A DNA stretch of 64,000 bases from Rhodobiaceae bacterium (GCA_020637895.1 JACKJP010000005.1:124001-188000); one strand, 5' to 3'. Positions 16,571 to 25,755 are shown, counted from the stretch's first letter. Numbers and translations: made by a program. Notes: a model not told the origin generated them from the sequence alone.

Positions 16571-17410
16571 TCAATCTCGTCTGAACATGGTCGCGGTTGA
16601 TTTGGGGTGCACCCCCTGCGCGCCAAAGCCGGTCCAGGCGATCGCATCGCTGGCCTTCGCCGCGGCCTCGTCCACCGGCAGGTCGTCCTTCCAGCGGATG
16701 GCGAGCATCCGCCTGCCGGAAAAGCCGTTCGATGCGTCGGAAATCAGGAAGCGGATGGGTCCGGCCATGATGCTGGCGGGAAATACATCCTCACGAGGCA
16801 AACCCACATTATCGGTCATTCTCGATGCGGTAGCGCCACCGGGGATAATCGCGTTCGCGGTGACGCCGGTGCCTGCAAGATTGTAGGCCATAGCGGCAAT
16901 CTCGGCCTCCTGCCCGGCTTTGGAACCGCCATAAAGCGACATGCGCAGCATCGTATCGAGACTCGTCGTGTTGCCGACGATCCGTCCCCAGCCGCGCTCA
17001 ACCATCGTCGGCGCCAGACGCGCTGCCAGCAATGTCGGCGACAGCGCGTTGACGAAATAAAAGGTCCGCGCCAGCGCCAGGTGGGCATCCCAGAAGTTGA
17101 AGGGCCTGTTCAGATAGTCACTGGTCAACCGATCCGGTCCGATGCCGGCATTGTTGACCAGCGCGTCGATTGGCCCAAACACCGAAGATGCATCGTCGGC
17201 CAGTTTCTCTGCCGCGCCCTCGGCTGAAAGATCCGCCGGCATCGCCACGGCCCGATCCGGCCCGGCACCGCTTTCCGAAATGACATCGTTCAGCGCGGCC
17301 CTGTCCGTGGCGGACAGGATCACTCGATGTCCATCGCCAAGCAAAGCAAGCGCCATCGCCTTGCCCAGCCCGCGCGCAGCGCCAGTCAATAGAACGACCC
17401 TCGATACCAT
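16571..17410 (-). CDS. SDR family oxidoreductase
   Basis: A 279-residue short-chain dehydrogenase with cofactor motif TGAARGLG (residues 9-16), the structural N-N-A-G near 88-91, and a YGGSKAG catalytic segment (YxxxK present) after NTTSLDTM. The chain after residue 215 (SIMAGPIRFLISDASNGFSGRR) is typical of SDRs annotated as 3-oxoacyl-ACP-reductase-like, but the substrate is undetermined. GGTGAGGAA precedes its ATG. It stands alone, divergent from the Old Yellow Enzyme gene at about 230 bp. Confidence 0.85.
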   Translation of the reverse strand: MVSRVVLLTGAARGLGKAMALALLGDGHRVILSATDRAALNDVISESGAGPDRAVAMPADLSAEGAAEKLADDASSVFGPIDALVNNAGIGPDRLTSDYLNRPFNFWDAHLALARTFYFVNALSPTLLAARLAPTMVERGWGRIVGNTTSLDTMLRMSLYGGSKAGQEAEIAAMAYNLAGTGVTANAIIPGGATASRMTDNVGLPREDVFPASIMAGPIRFLISDASNGFSGRRMLAIRWKDDLPVDEAAAKASDAIAWTGFGAQGVHPKSTATMFRRD

Positions 17411-17639
17411 TTCCTCACCCTTTCAGATCGCCATTGTCCGCAACGCGTTTTCGATAATCGGCGGCTGGCATATTGTTTGACTATCTCGAAGCTATCGGAC
17501 CGAACCCGACTTAGCAACAAATGATATTATAAGTCGACTTATCATAACGCGCTTCATCGCTGCTCCACCTGCGACGTTGGCCTGAGAGCGGAAGACTGAT
17601 AACCAGAGCGTCTTCCCGTCCGAAATGCGAGTTTGCCCA

Positions 17640-18752
17640 ATGTCCAAAGACCATCTCTTTCAGCCGCTTTCGTTTGCCCGCGGCCCACAGATGAAGAACC
17701 GCTTCATGCTGGCGCCGATGACCAACACCCAGAGCAACGCGGACGGCACTCTGGGTGAAGACGAATATCGCTGGTTGACGATGCGTGCCGCAGGCGGGTT
17801 CGGCTACACGCTCACCTGCGCTGCCCATGTGCAGGCCAACGGACAGGGTTTCCCCGGCCAGCTCGGCGTCTTCGGCGACGAGCATCTTGAGGGGCTCAGG
17901 CGGCTGGCGGATGGCATCAGGGCCAACGGTTCACTGGCGGCGGTGCAGTTGCACCACGCCGGAAACAGGTCCCCCAAGACTCTCGTCAGCGATATCGTCG
18001 CGCCCTCTGCAGATGAGAAATCGGGCGCCCGGGCGCTGGCACTCGATGAGGTGGAACAGCTGAGGGACGACTTCATCGCGGCTGCGAAGAGGTCCGAAAA
18101 GGCAGGGTTTGACGGCGTCGAGATTCATGGCGCACATGGCTACATTCTCGCGCAGTTCCTTTCGCCGGAAATCAACAGGCGCGACGACCGATATGGCGGT
18201 TCGCTTGAAAACCGGACACGACTGACCGAAGAAATCGTCGACGGCATCAGGGCCGGCTGCGGCGCCGACTTCCAGATCGGCCTGCGTCTGTCGCCGGAAA
18301 GGTTCGGGCAGCGACTTTCCGAAATACGTACGTTTGCCACGCAACTGTTGAGCGAGGAGAAGATCGACTACCTCGACGTTTCGGCCTGGGACGTGAAGAA
18401 GGAGCCCGAAGAGGAACTCTACAAGGGCCGATCGCTCATCAGCCATTTCGCCGATCTGCCGCGAGGCAGGGTGCGTCTTGGCGCGGCGGGCAAGATCATG
18501 ACCGCGGCGGGAGCCGCAGCAGTCGTCGATGCAGGCTACGACTTCGCCATTATCGGCCGCGCAGCCATTCTCCGGCATGATTTTCCCGAACAGGTCAGAC
18601 GCGACCACGATTATCGCTCGCCGGCAACCCCGGTCAGCGCGGACTACCTCCGGTCGGAGGGCCTGGGCGATGCATTCGTGGAATATATGCGCGGCTGGCC
18701 CAAATTCGTCGAGGACGGCGTGGAAATCGATCCGACCGGCTATCGAAACTAG
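17640..18752 (+). CDS. NADH:flavin oxidoreductase / Old Yellow Enzyme family
   Basis: An FMN-dependent ene-reductase-like TIM barrel of 370 residues. The FMN-binding start RFMLAPMTNTQSNADGTLGE, the substrate-site motif VEIHGAHGYILAQFLSPEIN with the paired polar residues, NRRDDRYGGSLENRTR, and the late GAAGKIMTAA / FAIIGRAAILR phosphate-binding segments are all present. Length is normal for single-domain OYE without the C-terminal NADH-binding extension. ATG 17640 was chosen; an ATG 15 bases upstream is possible. Physiological substrate unknown. It converges on the GST gene. Confidence 0.88.
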   Translation: MSKDHLFQPLSFARGPQMKNRFMLAPMTNTQSNADGTLGEDEYRWLTMRAAGGFGYTLTCAAHVQANGQGFPGQLGVFGDEHLEGLRRLADGIRANGSLAAVQLHHAGNRSPKTLVSDIVAPSADEKSGARALALDEVEQLRDDFIAAAKRSEKAGFDGVEIHGAHGYILAQFLSPEINRRDDRYGGSLENRTRLTEEIVDGIRAGCGADFQIGLRLSPERFGQRLSEIRTFATQLLSEEKIDYLDVSAWDVKKEPEEELYKGRSLISHFADLPRGRVRLGAAGKIMTAAGAAAVVDAGYDFAIIGRAAILRHDFPEQVRRDHDYRSPATPVSADYLRSEGLGDAFVEYMRGWPKFVEDGVEIDPTGYRN

Positions 18753-18759
18753 CGCTGGC

Positions 18760-19701
18760 TCAGCGGCTGATGCCGTCATCTACCTCGATGACGAAGCCGA
18801 CCCTCGGAAAGTGGACGACGATATCGCCCGCCCTCTCATCGTAGCGGCGGATCGCAATGTGATTTGCGGACAGGGCAACGATCTCACCTGATACGGGAAC
18901 GCATCCGTAATCGTATGGCGTGACAGAAACGCGGTCACCCGGTCTGCGGCCATTGAGCTCTCCCGGATCGTCGTGAGCCAGCGCCTGTGGCGAGGCGGAG
19001 GCTGCGATCTCCAGAGCCTCGGCGGCGGCTATTTCTTCCCTCGATCCGTGCCCGATAGCCACCATCCGGCTTTCCCAGGCCAGAATATTTGGAAAGGCCG
19101 CAAGCAATTCGGCGGTCCTCGGCGAATGGTTGCGACAGAACCAGATGTTCAGATAGGCGTGGATATCGGCGAGGCTGAACTCTCCCATGAGCCAGTCACC
19201 GCCTGCGGCGAGTTGGTCCTCGATCCATGCAAGCTGCGCGCGCACCTGGTCGCGCCGAAACGGAATTTCCGATTTCATCCGGGCGAAATCGAAGGCCTGC
19301 CCAAACAGTGCCTCGCGATCTTCCACGAACTCCGGCGGCAGATGGTCAGCGTTTTCGGCGAGGACCAGGTTCATTGCGTCGGTGAAGAAGGCACCGTCGG
19401 TCCATCGCAACAGCCCCCAGGTAATGCCGCTGGCGTGCCTCGGCACCAATGGCGGATCGGGAAAACGCCGGTCCAGTTCGTGGAGGATCATCTGCGTATC
19501 GCAGTAGATGTCGGCACCGATCTGCATCGTGGGCGTGCGTCGATAACCGCCGGTCAGCGGCATCAGGTCGGGCCTTGGCATCACGCGCGGAACGACCACC
19601 GATTTCCAGCGTAGTTGCTTGTAACCGAGCGCGATCCGGATCTTTTCCGAAAAAGGCGATGTCAGACCATGATGCAAAATGACCGGATAATTTTCTGACA
19701 C
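18760..19701 (-). CDS. Glutathione S-transferase family protein with C-terminal extension
   Basis: A 313-residue protein. The N-terminal thioredoxin-like domain (YPVILHHGLTSPFSEKIRIAL; GYRRTPTMQIGADIYCDTQMILHELDRRFP) has Ser where many GSTs place the catalytic residue; the helical C-domain follows (GDWLMGEFSLADIHAYLNIWF). About 65 extra residues after the GST domain (RRPGDRVSVTPYDYGCVPVS onward) form a beta-rich tail not standard in the family. A GTG start at 19701 is used since homology begins with SENYPVILHHG and no ATG lies in frame there. Confidence 0.82.
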   Translation of the reverse strand: MSENYPVILHHGLTSPFSEKIRIALGYKQLRWKSVVVPRVMPRPDLMPLTGGYRRTPTMQIGADIYCDTQMILHELDRRFPDPPLVPRHASGITWGLLRWTDGAFFTDAMNLVLAENADHLPPEFVEDREALFGQAFDFARMKSEIPFRRDQVRAQLAWIEDQLAAGGDWLMGEFSLADIHAYLNIWFCRNHSPRTAELLAAFPNILAWESRMVAIGHGSREEIAAAEALEIAASASPQALAHDDPGELNGRRPGDRVSVTPYDYGCVPVSGEIVALSANHIAIRRYDERAGDIVVHFPRVGFVIEVDDGISR

Positions 19702-19834
19702 GTGTCTACCCCGAGCGACCTGGCGGCAGACGAGGGTCTGCCGAGACGAAACTAAATCGTCTCGGCAGACCGGTTGCAATCCATCTGACGCCAGTCATTC
19801 AGCGTGCGTCACGCAATGACGCCGCGCGGAAACG

Positions 19835-20536
19835 TCAGGCGGGATAGGTATCATGCAGCTTCACCCAGCTCATGATTCCGCCGGTTTCGTTGCGGCCCTT
19901 CGGCGTCAGGTCGAGCCAGTTGAATGCTCCCATGAGCAATTCCGTACCCCGATGATAGGTCGAATAGGTGTGGAAGATGCTGCCCTTTTCATCCCTGACG
20001 AAAATGCTGACGCCGAACATATCCGATGCCTTTTCGATCCTCGTCTTGCCGAAATTGTAGAATGCCGAGCCAGAAGCCCGTTCTTCTTCGGTGAACGAAA
20101 CCGCGAAGTCGTGGTTGAAATCGCTGTTCCCCGATGAAACCCAGGGGAAAGTCCATCCCAGACGCTTCTTAACCGCCTCGATGCGCGCGATCGGGGCACG
20201 CGATATGGCAGCAAATGCCAGATCGGCCTGTTCGAAATGCTGCCGCGCCGCATCGACATGATCCATCGTGTAGGAACAGCCCGGACAGATATTGTCGGAA
20301 CCGGGTGTCAGCATGAAATGATAAACGGCCAGCTGGCTGCGATTGCCGAACATGTCTGAAAGACGGCGCGGGCCGTCCGGACCTTCAAACACGTAGTCCT
20401 TTTCGATCCGGACCCACGGCAGACTGCGGCGTTCGGCCCGCAATTCATCCAGTTTGCGGGTCATTTCGAGTTCGTGAGCAAGCAGCGCCTTGCGCGCAGC
20501 AAGCCATTCATCGCGTGAAACAACAGGCTGTTGCAT
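19835..20536 (-). CDS. DUF899 family thioredoxin-like protein
   Basis: A 233-residue protein of the DUF899 family, a thioredoxin-fold group of unknown function. The C-P-G-C motif stands in SDNICPGCSYTMDHVDAAR, preceded by LAVYHFMLTPG and followed by FAAISRAPIARIEAVKKRLGW, and the C-terminal FHTYSTYHRGTELLMGAFNWLD is typical. ATG 20536 begins the MQQPVVSRDEWLAARK start seen in the family. It follows the 97-residue membrane protein gene by two bases, so the pair is one operon, divergent from a wHTH regulator gene. Confidence 0.88.
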   Translation of the reverse strand: MQQPVVSRDEWLAARKALLAHELEMTRKLDELRAERRSLPWVRIEKDYVFEGPDGPRRLSDMFGNRSQLAVYHFMLTPGSDNICPGCSYTMDHVDAARQHFEQADLAFAAISRAPIARIEAVKKRLGWTFPWVSSGNSDFNHDFAVSFTEEERASGSAFYNFGKTRIEKASDMFGVSIFVRDEKGSIFHTYSTYHRGTELLMGAFNWLDLTPKGRNETGGIMSWVKLHDTYPA

Positions 20537-20538
20537 GG

Positions 20539-20832
20539 TTATTCTCCTTTGATGTTGGGGGTGCTGGATCCGATGGGCTGCAACCTTCCGGCGGAAGCGA
20601 GACGGAACCACGCCGGGAGATGGAAAACGCCCATCAGGAGGTACATCGTCGTCATGCCATCGACCGGCAGCACGGACTGCATGGCGGTACACATGGCATC
20701 AGCCGGATCAGCCGCTGATAGCCAGGCCATGATGGCGAATGTCGGCGAAGCCATCAGGCAAAGCAGATTGCCGGCGCCGACTTCATGGCGCGCGAAAATC
20801 CGGGGCTTTCCTGAAATCGGCGAAGCGTTCAT
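20539..20832 (-). CDS. Small membrane protein, function unknown
   Basis: A 97-residue protein with two likely membrane helices (LLCLMASPTFAIMAWLSAA and MTTMYLLMGVFHLPAWF). ATG 20832 was selected because AGGAGG lies seven bases upstream; the longer frame has no site. I cannot assign a family. It is directly followed by the DUF899 gene (two-base gap) and its promoter region is shared with the divergent regulator gene, so these probably form one regulated set. Confidence 0.6.
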   Translation of the reverse strand: MNASPISGKPRIFARHEVGAGNLLCLMASPTFAIMAWLSAADPADAMCTAMQSVLPVDGMTTMYLLMGVFHLPAWFRLASAGRLQPIGSSTPNIKGE

Positions 20833-20914
20833 CTTCCATCCTCCTGATTTGACTGGGGCGGCTGATGCCGGTGCAGTGACGATCAACTGGTAGAGCGGCG
20901 CTGCTTGATGGCGT

Positions 20915-20934
20915 GAGTAACAAGTGTGACGGGA
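20915..20934 (+). promoter_or_regulatory. Candidate operator, repeated motif copy 1
   Basis: GAGTAACAA-N3-TG-N-CGGGA directly before the regulator's ATG at 20940. The same 17 fixed bases recur in inverse orientation at 22117-22136, just upstream of the gene that follows the regulator. The position over the translation start suggests autoregulation, but this is inference from two copies only. Confidence 0.35.
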
Positions 20935-20939
20935 TTTGA

Positions 20940-22160
20940 ATGGACTCGCTGATCAATGCCGCATCCCGCGCCCTCGCCACGGGCGACGCGCTGACGGCGC
21001 TCAAGCGGATCGGCACCAGGGATGACGCCCCCGCGCTGGCGCTTCGCGGTATCGCGATGGCGCAACTCGGGGATCTAGAGCGTGCCAGAGACCTGCTGCG
21101 CCAGGCCGGACGCGCATTTGGTCCGAGGGAGCCAGCCTCGCGAGCACGCTGCGTCGTCGGTGAAGCGGAAATTGCTCTTGTTTCTCGCGACCTGGGGCAA
21201 AGCCTCACCAATCTTGGACCCGCCCGACGGGCGCTTGCCGCCTATGGTGACAGACGAAATGCCGCGCATGCAGCCTATCTGGAGGCAAGGCTGCTGCTGC
21301 TGATCGGCAGGCTGGACGATGCCGAAGCGTTGCTCGGCGAGGTCGATATCGCCGCCCTGCCCACTCCATCGCATGTTGGAATACAGCTGGTGCGGGCGGG
21401 TATTGCAATCCGGCGCCTCGATTCTCGTTCGGCCAAAGACGCGCTGGCGAACGCGATGGAACTGGCTGGCGCGCTGCAATCCCGGCCGTTGCTTGCCGAA
21501 GTTGAACGTGCTGCCGAAAGGCTTTCTGCGCCGGTAGCGCGGGAGGTCGGCGGCGACAGGCAACGACTTCTGTACCTTGAAGATGTCGAGGCCGTTTATG
21601 CGTCGGACCGTCTGGTCATCGACGCCTGTCGCAATTGCGTTCGATCCAAAGGCTACGTCATCCCCTTGACCGGCAGGTCGGTCCTGTTCACGCTGGTCCG
21701 CGTTCTGGCGGAGGCATGGCCCGGCTCAGCGTCGCGCGAGGCACTTCTCTGGCAGGCCTTCAGGGCGCGCGAAGCCGATGAATCGCATCGGGCAAGGCTC
21801 CGTGTGGAGATCGGACGGCTACGCGGCGAATTGCGAGATATCGCGGAGATAACCGCAACAGAAAACGGCTTCATGATGATAGCCCGCGACACCAGTCGCG
21901 TCATTGTGCTCGCACCGCCGGTCGAAAGGGAGCACGCACACGTCCTGGCACTGCTCGCCGACGGCGAGGCATGGTCGAGTTCCGCGCTCGCACTGGCGCT
22001 CTCCGTGAGCCCGCGAACCGTCCAGAGAGCCCTGGAGTCGCTCGCCGCGCAAGGCGAGGTTGAACCATTCGGGCGCGGCCGCGCGCGGCGATGGATTGCC
22101 CGAAGCGTTCCAGGATTCCCGACAAGTTTGTTACTCCCGGCAGCTTCACCGCTGAGCTAG
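20940..22160 (+). CDS. TPR-containing winged-helix transcriptional regulator
   Basis: A 406-residue protein. Residues 1-200 are Ala/Leu-rich helical repeats like TPRs (ALALRGIAMAQLGDLERARDLL; ARLLLLIGRLDDAEALLGEVD). Residues about 230-310 resemble an OmpR/SARP-type winged helix (LTGRSVLFTLVRVLAEAWPG then REALLWQAFRAREADESHRA). Near the end a second HTH appears (WSSSALALALSVSPRTVQRALESLAAQG) followed by a wing-like GRGRARRW. It is divergent from the DUF899 operon and ten bases before the beta-propeller gene; local control of both is likely. Ligand unknown. Confidence 0.75.
   Translation: MDSLINAASRALATGDALTALKRIGTRDDAPALALRGIAMAQLGDLERARDLLRQAGRAFGPREPASRARCVVGEAEIALVSRDLGQSLTNLGPARRALAAYGDRRNAAHAAYLEARLLLLIGRLDDAEALLGEVDIAALPTPSHVGIQLVRAGIAIRRLDSRSAKDALANAMELAGALQSRPLLAEVERAAERLSAPVAREVGGDRQRLLYLEDVEAVYASDRLVIDACRNCVRSKGYVIPLTGRSVLFTLVRVLAEAWPGSASREALLWQAFRAREADESHRARLRVEIGRLRGELRDIAEITATENGFMMIARDTSRVIVLAPPVEREHAHVLALLADGEAWSSSALALALSVSPRTVQRALESLAAQGEVEPFGRGRARRWIARSVPGFPTSLLLPAASPLS
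22117..22136 (-). promoter_or_regulatory. Candidate operator, repeated motif copy 2
   Basis: Minus-strand copy of GAGTAACAA-N3-TG-N-CGGGA lying inside the end of the regulator reading frame and 34 bp before the next gene's ATG. Because it is also coding, the match could be chance, but 17 shared positions with the copy at the regulator start is striking. Confidence 0.35.
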
Positions 22161-22169
22161 AGTGAACGC

Positions 22170-22802
22170 ATGAAGCACAGTCCCGCAGAAATACTCAGAG
22201 TGTACGGTCCCTTCACCGGCGTAGATGCCGTTGCCGGCGTAAGCTACGACGGACACCGGATCTGGTTTGCCAGCGGCAGGGGCCTCAGCGCTCTGGATCC
22301 CGACACGGGTGACATGACTTCGACGATCGATGTTCCTGCCGACGCGGGTACGGCCTTCGATGGCAAATATCTCTTTCAGATCGCCGAGAAGGTCATACGC
22401 AAGATCGACCCTCAGACCGGAGCAGTACTCGCAACGATTCCCGCGCCCGGCAATGGCGGGGATTCGGGTCTTGCCTGGTCGGACGGCTTCCTGTGGGTCG
22501 GTCAGCACAGGGGCTGCAAGATATATCAGGTCGATCCGTCAAACGGCGAGATCGTGCGGACCATTGAATCCAACAGATTCGTCACCGGCGTCACATGGGT
22601 CGACGGCCAATTGTGGCATGGTACGTGGCAGGACAATGAGAGCGATATCCGCCGTATCGATCCTGAAACGGGCGAAGTCCTTGTGCGCATGGAAATGCCG
22701 GAAGGCGCAGGTGTTTCCGGCATGGAATCCGACGGCGCCGACCGCCTTTTCTGCGGCGGTGGCGGCAGCGGCCGGATCCGCGTTGTCCGGCGGCCCCGAT
22801 AA
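22170..22802 (+). CDS. Vgb/glutamine-cyclotransferase-like beta-propeller protein
   Basis: A 210-residue cytosolic protein (no signal peptide) built of short beta-propeller repeats: DAVAGVSYDGHRIWFASGRG, LSALDPDTGDM, VIRKIDPQTGAVLATIPAPG, IYQVDPSNGEIVRTIE, and IRRIDPETGEVLVRMEMP. The x-DP-x-TG-x-V motif repeats four times and resembles glutaminyl cyclotransferase and streptogramin-lyase propellers, without clear catalytic residues. It follows the regulator gene by ten bases and ends five bases from a convergent permease. Function unknown; a binding role is as likely as catalysis. Confidence 0.7.
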   Translation: MKHSPAEILRVYGPFTGVDAVAGVSYDGHRIWFASGRGLSALDPDTGDMTSTIDVPADAGTAFDGKYLFQIAEKVIRKIDPQTGAVLATIPAPGNGGDSGLAWSDGFLWVGQHRGCKIYQVDPSNGEIVRTIESNRFVTGVTWVDGQLWHGTWQDNESDIRRIDPETGEVLVRMEMPEGAGVSGMESDGADRLFCGGGGSGRIRVVRRPR

Positions 22803-22806
22803 GAGC

Positions 22807-24231
22807 CTACTGCCCGCCGGTTGCCCAGTAGTAGACCGGCACGAGAACCAGCAGCGCGAGCGCCGCGAAGGCCCAATTCCAGCTCCAGGCGAGCCGCTGC
22901 GCGGGTATGCCGGTGGCACGGCTGCACAATAGCGTTGCGGCGGAGAATGGCGATCCGAGACCCGTCAGAGCCCAGCCGCAGGAAATGGCAAGGGCGATCA
23001 GTGTCGGATCGGCGGGTTTCACCGGCATCGCCGACACAACAGTGCCGAAGAACACTGCCATCGCCATCGGCGTCAGCGCCATCTGACCGGAAGCAAGGAC
23101 GAGCACTGATATGAGCCAGAGCAGGACATAATCCGGCACAGCATTGAGATAGAGGATTTCCGACAGATCCGATGCGGGAACAAGCGCGGCCGCGATGCTG
23201 CCGATGAAACCGGACAGCGCCATGATCATCGCGATGGAAACGCTCCCGGGAACTTCGCGCCCGAGAATGACGGAAATCCTCGCGCGGACCGCAGGCCCGG
23301 CGTTGAGGAAGTCGCGGCCAGCCTGCGCAAACAGCCAACCCACCATCATGACCGGACATGCGACGAGCAGTCCGACGACGACGGATTCGCCGGTCAGGGA
23401 AACGACAACGCCGACGATGGTGAAGAGCGCCGCACAGGCAACGACGAAATAGGCGGCGGCCCGCAGCGGAAATTCGGCCGAGATACGCGGTCCGACCGGT
23501 CTATAGCGTCGGAACCGGATACGGTCCTCAAGGCCGCCGACGATCATCATGATGATGAAGATGGCGACCCCATAGAGCGTCCAGCGTGCGCGGTCGAGAT
23601 CCGGCATGAGCTGAACCAGTACAAGCGGCGAGAACGCCGTTGGCGACCAGATGACACCCCATGAGAACCCACGCACAAGCGGCGTGATCTGTCGTCTGAG
23701 CCGGATGGGATTCAGCGCGTCGCCGGGCGTCGCCCGCTCGACGCCCCGCTGAATGAGAGGCACGAGAAAGGCGAGGACGCCGACATTGAACAGAACCGCA
23801 AGCACCGCCGAACCGACATAGAGCGCATAGTAGCGGCGCGAGGGCGGCTGGCGTGTCAGGTACTCGCCGCAGATTGCAACGGACGGTGATGTGGAGGCGG
23901 TTTCATAGAGAAGACCCAGCAGGATAATGAAGGCCATCATGAAGGTGGCCTGATCGATCGCGCGGGAGATGATCGCCCAGGGCGTGTCCTTCGTCAGATA
24001 CACGACGATTGCCAGCGCGACGCCGACAGCAAGAAGGTAGAAATCGCGCAGGGTCCATTGTCGGATGCGAAAAATCAGCAACGCCACCATGAAGACCCAT
24101 GCGGTCTTCTGCACGACATCGATCTTGCCGAGTTCGGCTGCCATCTCGAACAGCGCAACGCCGCTCAGCAGCACCGCGGCTATCAGGCGGTTTCTGTCTG
24201 GCGCAGCAGATGCGGTCGCTGAATCGCTCAT
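22807..24231 (-). CDS. Multi-pass permease of unknown specificity
   Basis: A 474-residue integral membrane protein with about twelve hydrophobic helices and very short loops, for example AFIILLGLLYETASTSPSVAI, YALYVGSAVLAVLFNVGVLAFLVPL, and FIIMMIVGGLEDRIRFRRY. Two related-looking halves with central Ser/Pro-rich re-entrant stretches (WGVIWSPTAFSPLV; GLGSPFSAATLLCS) suggest the ion-transporter superfamily (citrate/arsenite-like). I cannot name a substrate. ATG 24231 was preferred to the longer frame, which has a charged N-terminal extension with no homologous look. Tandem with the BenE-family gene upstream. Confidence 0.7.
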   Translation of the reverse strand: MSDSATASAAPDRNRLIAAVLLSGVALFEMAAELGKIDVVQKTAWVFMVALLIFRIRQWTLRDFYLLAVGVALAIVVYLTKDTPWAIISRAIDQATFMMAFIILLGLLYETASTSPSVAICGEYLTRQPPSRRYYALYVGSAVLAVLFNVGVLAFLVPLIQRGVERATPGDALNPIRLRRQITPLVRGFSWGVIWSPTAFSPLVLVQLMPDLDRARWTLYGVAIFIIMMIVGGLEDRIRFRRYRPVGPRISAEFPLRAAAYFVVACAALFTIVGVVVSLTGESVVVGLLVACPVMMVGWLFAQAGRDFLNAGPAVRARISVILGREVPGSVSIAMIMALSGFIGSIAAALVPASDLSEILYLNAVPDYVLLWLISVLVLASGQMALTPMAMAVFFGTVVSAMPVKPADPTLIALAISCGWALTGLGSPFSAATLLCSRATGIPAQRLAWSWNWAFAALALLVLVPVYYWATGGQ

Positions 24232-24400
24232 CGAACGACGTCTGGTGAGGAAATGAGCATGGGTTATTCTTTTTGGGGTCCATGTACGCAGCGTGGCTGA
24301 CGGAACTGGAGTCAGAGATGCGGCGCATACGGAATTGTTCCGTGCTTCGCATTTCAACCGTAGCCGTCACCTCCGGCCGACACAACCATTGGTCCTACAA

Positions 24401-25588
24401 TTAGATCACGTCGGTTTCATCGCCACGTTTCGGCAGGAGGAGCCTTTTCGCGCCCAATGTGGCAAAGCCGATGACAAGACCCCAGAACGCGGAACCGATG
24501 CCGAGAATCGTGACGCCGGATGCCGTGGCGGCAAAAGTCAGAATGGCGGCGTCGCGCTCCTCGTAATCGCTCAACATTTTTTCCGTTACCGCCGCCAGCG
24601 GCATGAGAACGGCAATGCCGGTCAGCGAGGCGATGACGGCCTTCGGCATCATCAGGAATACGGCGACAACGAACGGTGTGAACGCCGCCAGCAGGAGATA
24701 AAGCACACCGTAGACAACCCCGACTTTCCAGCGGGTGGCCCTTGGCCCGTGCGTATCGTCGCCAATGCAGATTGCGGCCGTTATCGCTGCCAGATTGATG
24801 CCATGGGCGCCGAATGGCGCGAAAATCAGTGAGGCAAGTGCGTTACCGAGGATGACCGGTCCTGCCGGCGGTTCGAAGCCTGCCGTCTTCAGTATCACCA
24901 GCCCCGGCAAATTCTGCGAGATCAGCGTCACCAGGAACAATGGCAGCGAGATGCTGACGATAACCGCGAAGTCGAAGACGGGAGGTACGAACTCGATGCT
25001 GCCAACAGAATCCACCTTCGGCAGCGCCGCTATGTCGCCGCGCAGGATGATCAGCACCATCGCAGCAAGAAGCGCAAAGACGATGGCATAGAGCGGAAGG
25101 CGCTGGTTGGCGACGATGAAGACGCCCAGCAGCACGATCGCGGGTATGGGATCGACCTCGATGGATCGGAAGAGCGCGATCGTGAAGGGCAGCAGAACGC
25201 CGGCGAGCATCGCCGAAGCCAGCGATGCCGGTATCTTCTGTGCCATCCTCCCAAGGATCGGGATGATCCCTACCAGAACCATCATCAGCGCCGCCGCAAT
25301 GAAAGCGCCGACCGCCTGGGGCCAGGTAAGGCCGGGCGCGACAGCTGCGAGAAGCGCGGCGCCGGGAGTCGACCATGCCAGCACGATCGGCATTTTCAAC
25401 CATACCGTCAGCGCGATGCCGGCCAGTGCAACGCCAAGGCAAAGTGCGGTGATGCCCGAAGAGGTCTGCGCCGGCGATGCGCCGAGCGCCTGCAGCGCCT
25501 GAACGATAAGGGCAATGGTGCCGCCGAAACCGACGATGCAGGCGATGAGCGCCGACGACCAGGATGTGAGCGACGCGGCTCTCGACAT
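24401..25588 (-). CDS. benE: BenE family transporter (benzoate/H+ symporter-like)
   Basis: A 395-residue permease with about 11-12 membrane helices and the BenE signature segments: the Gly-rich FGGTIALIVQALQALGASPAQTSSGI, PIVLAWSTPGAALLAA, and FGAHGINLAAITAAICIGDDTH. BenE proteins import benzoate with protons in characterised members, but no benzoate catabolic genes are in the window, so the substrate is uncertain. Followed 169 bp later by the other permease. Divergent from ilvD, sharing a 261-bp intergenic region with a TGTAAC dyad. Confidence 0.88.
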   Translation of the reverse strand: MSRAASLTSWSSALIACIVGFGGTIALIVQALQALGASPAQTSSGITALCLGVALAGIALTVWLKMPIVLAWSTPGAALLAAVAPGLTWPQAVGAFIAAALMMVLVGIIPILGRMAQKIPASLASAMLAGVLLPFTIALFRSIEVDPIPAIVLLGVFIVANQRLPLYAIVFALLAAMVLIILRGDIAALPKVDSVGSIEFVPPVFDFAVIVSISLPLFLVTLISQNLPGLVILKTAGFEPPAGPVILGNALASLIFAPFGAHGINLAAITAAICIGDDTHGPRATRWKVGVVYGVLYLLLAAFTPFVVAVFLMMPKAVIASLTGIAVLMPLAAVTEKMLSDYEERDAAILTFAATASGVTILGIGSAFWGLVIGFATLGAKRLLLPKRGDETDVI

Positions 25589-25739
25589 TGGCGCTGACCC
25601 AACCCCTAAACGTAACGCGCTTCTGTCCCATCGCCTCGATTCAGGTCAAGGGATGGACAGGCGCTTTCGGCCCTCTGCATTGCAGTGGCCCACATAAACT
25701 CTATTTCATAGTGGTAGGAGCTGGCCACGGCGCGGTCAA

Positions 25740-25755
25740 TGTAACAGACGTTACA
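25740..25755. promoter_or_regulatory. Perfect dyad TGTAAC-N4-GTTACA, candidate operator
   Basis: TGTAACAGACGTTACA is a perfect six-base inverted repeat around a four-base centre, of the size bound by TetR/MarR-like dimers. It lies in the benE/ilvD intergenic region, about 95 bp before the ilvD start and directly upstream of a weak promoter-like TTGAGA-N16-TAAAAG (25769-25796). Which gene it controls is unknown. Confidence 0.4.
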
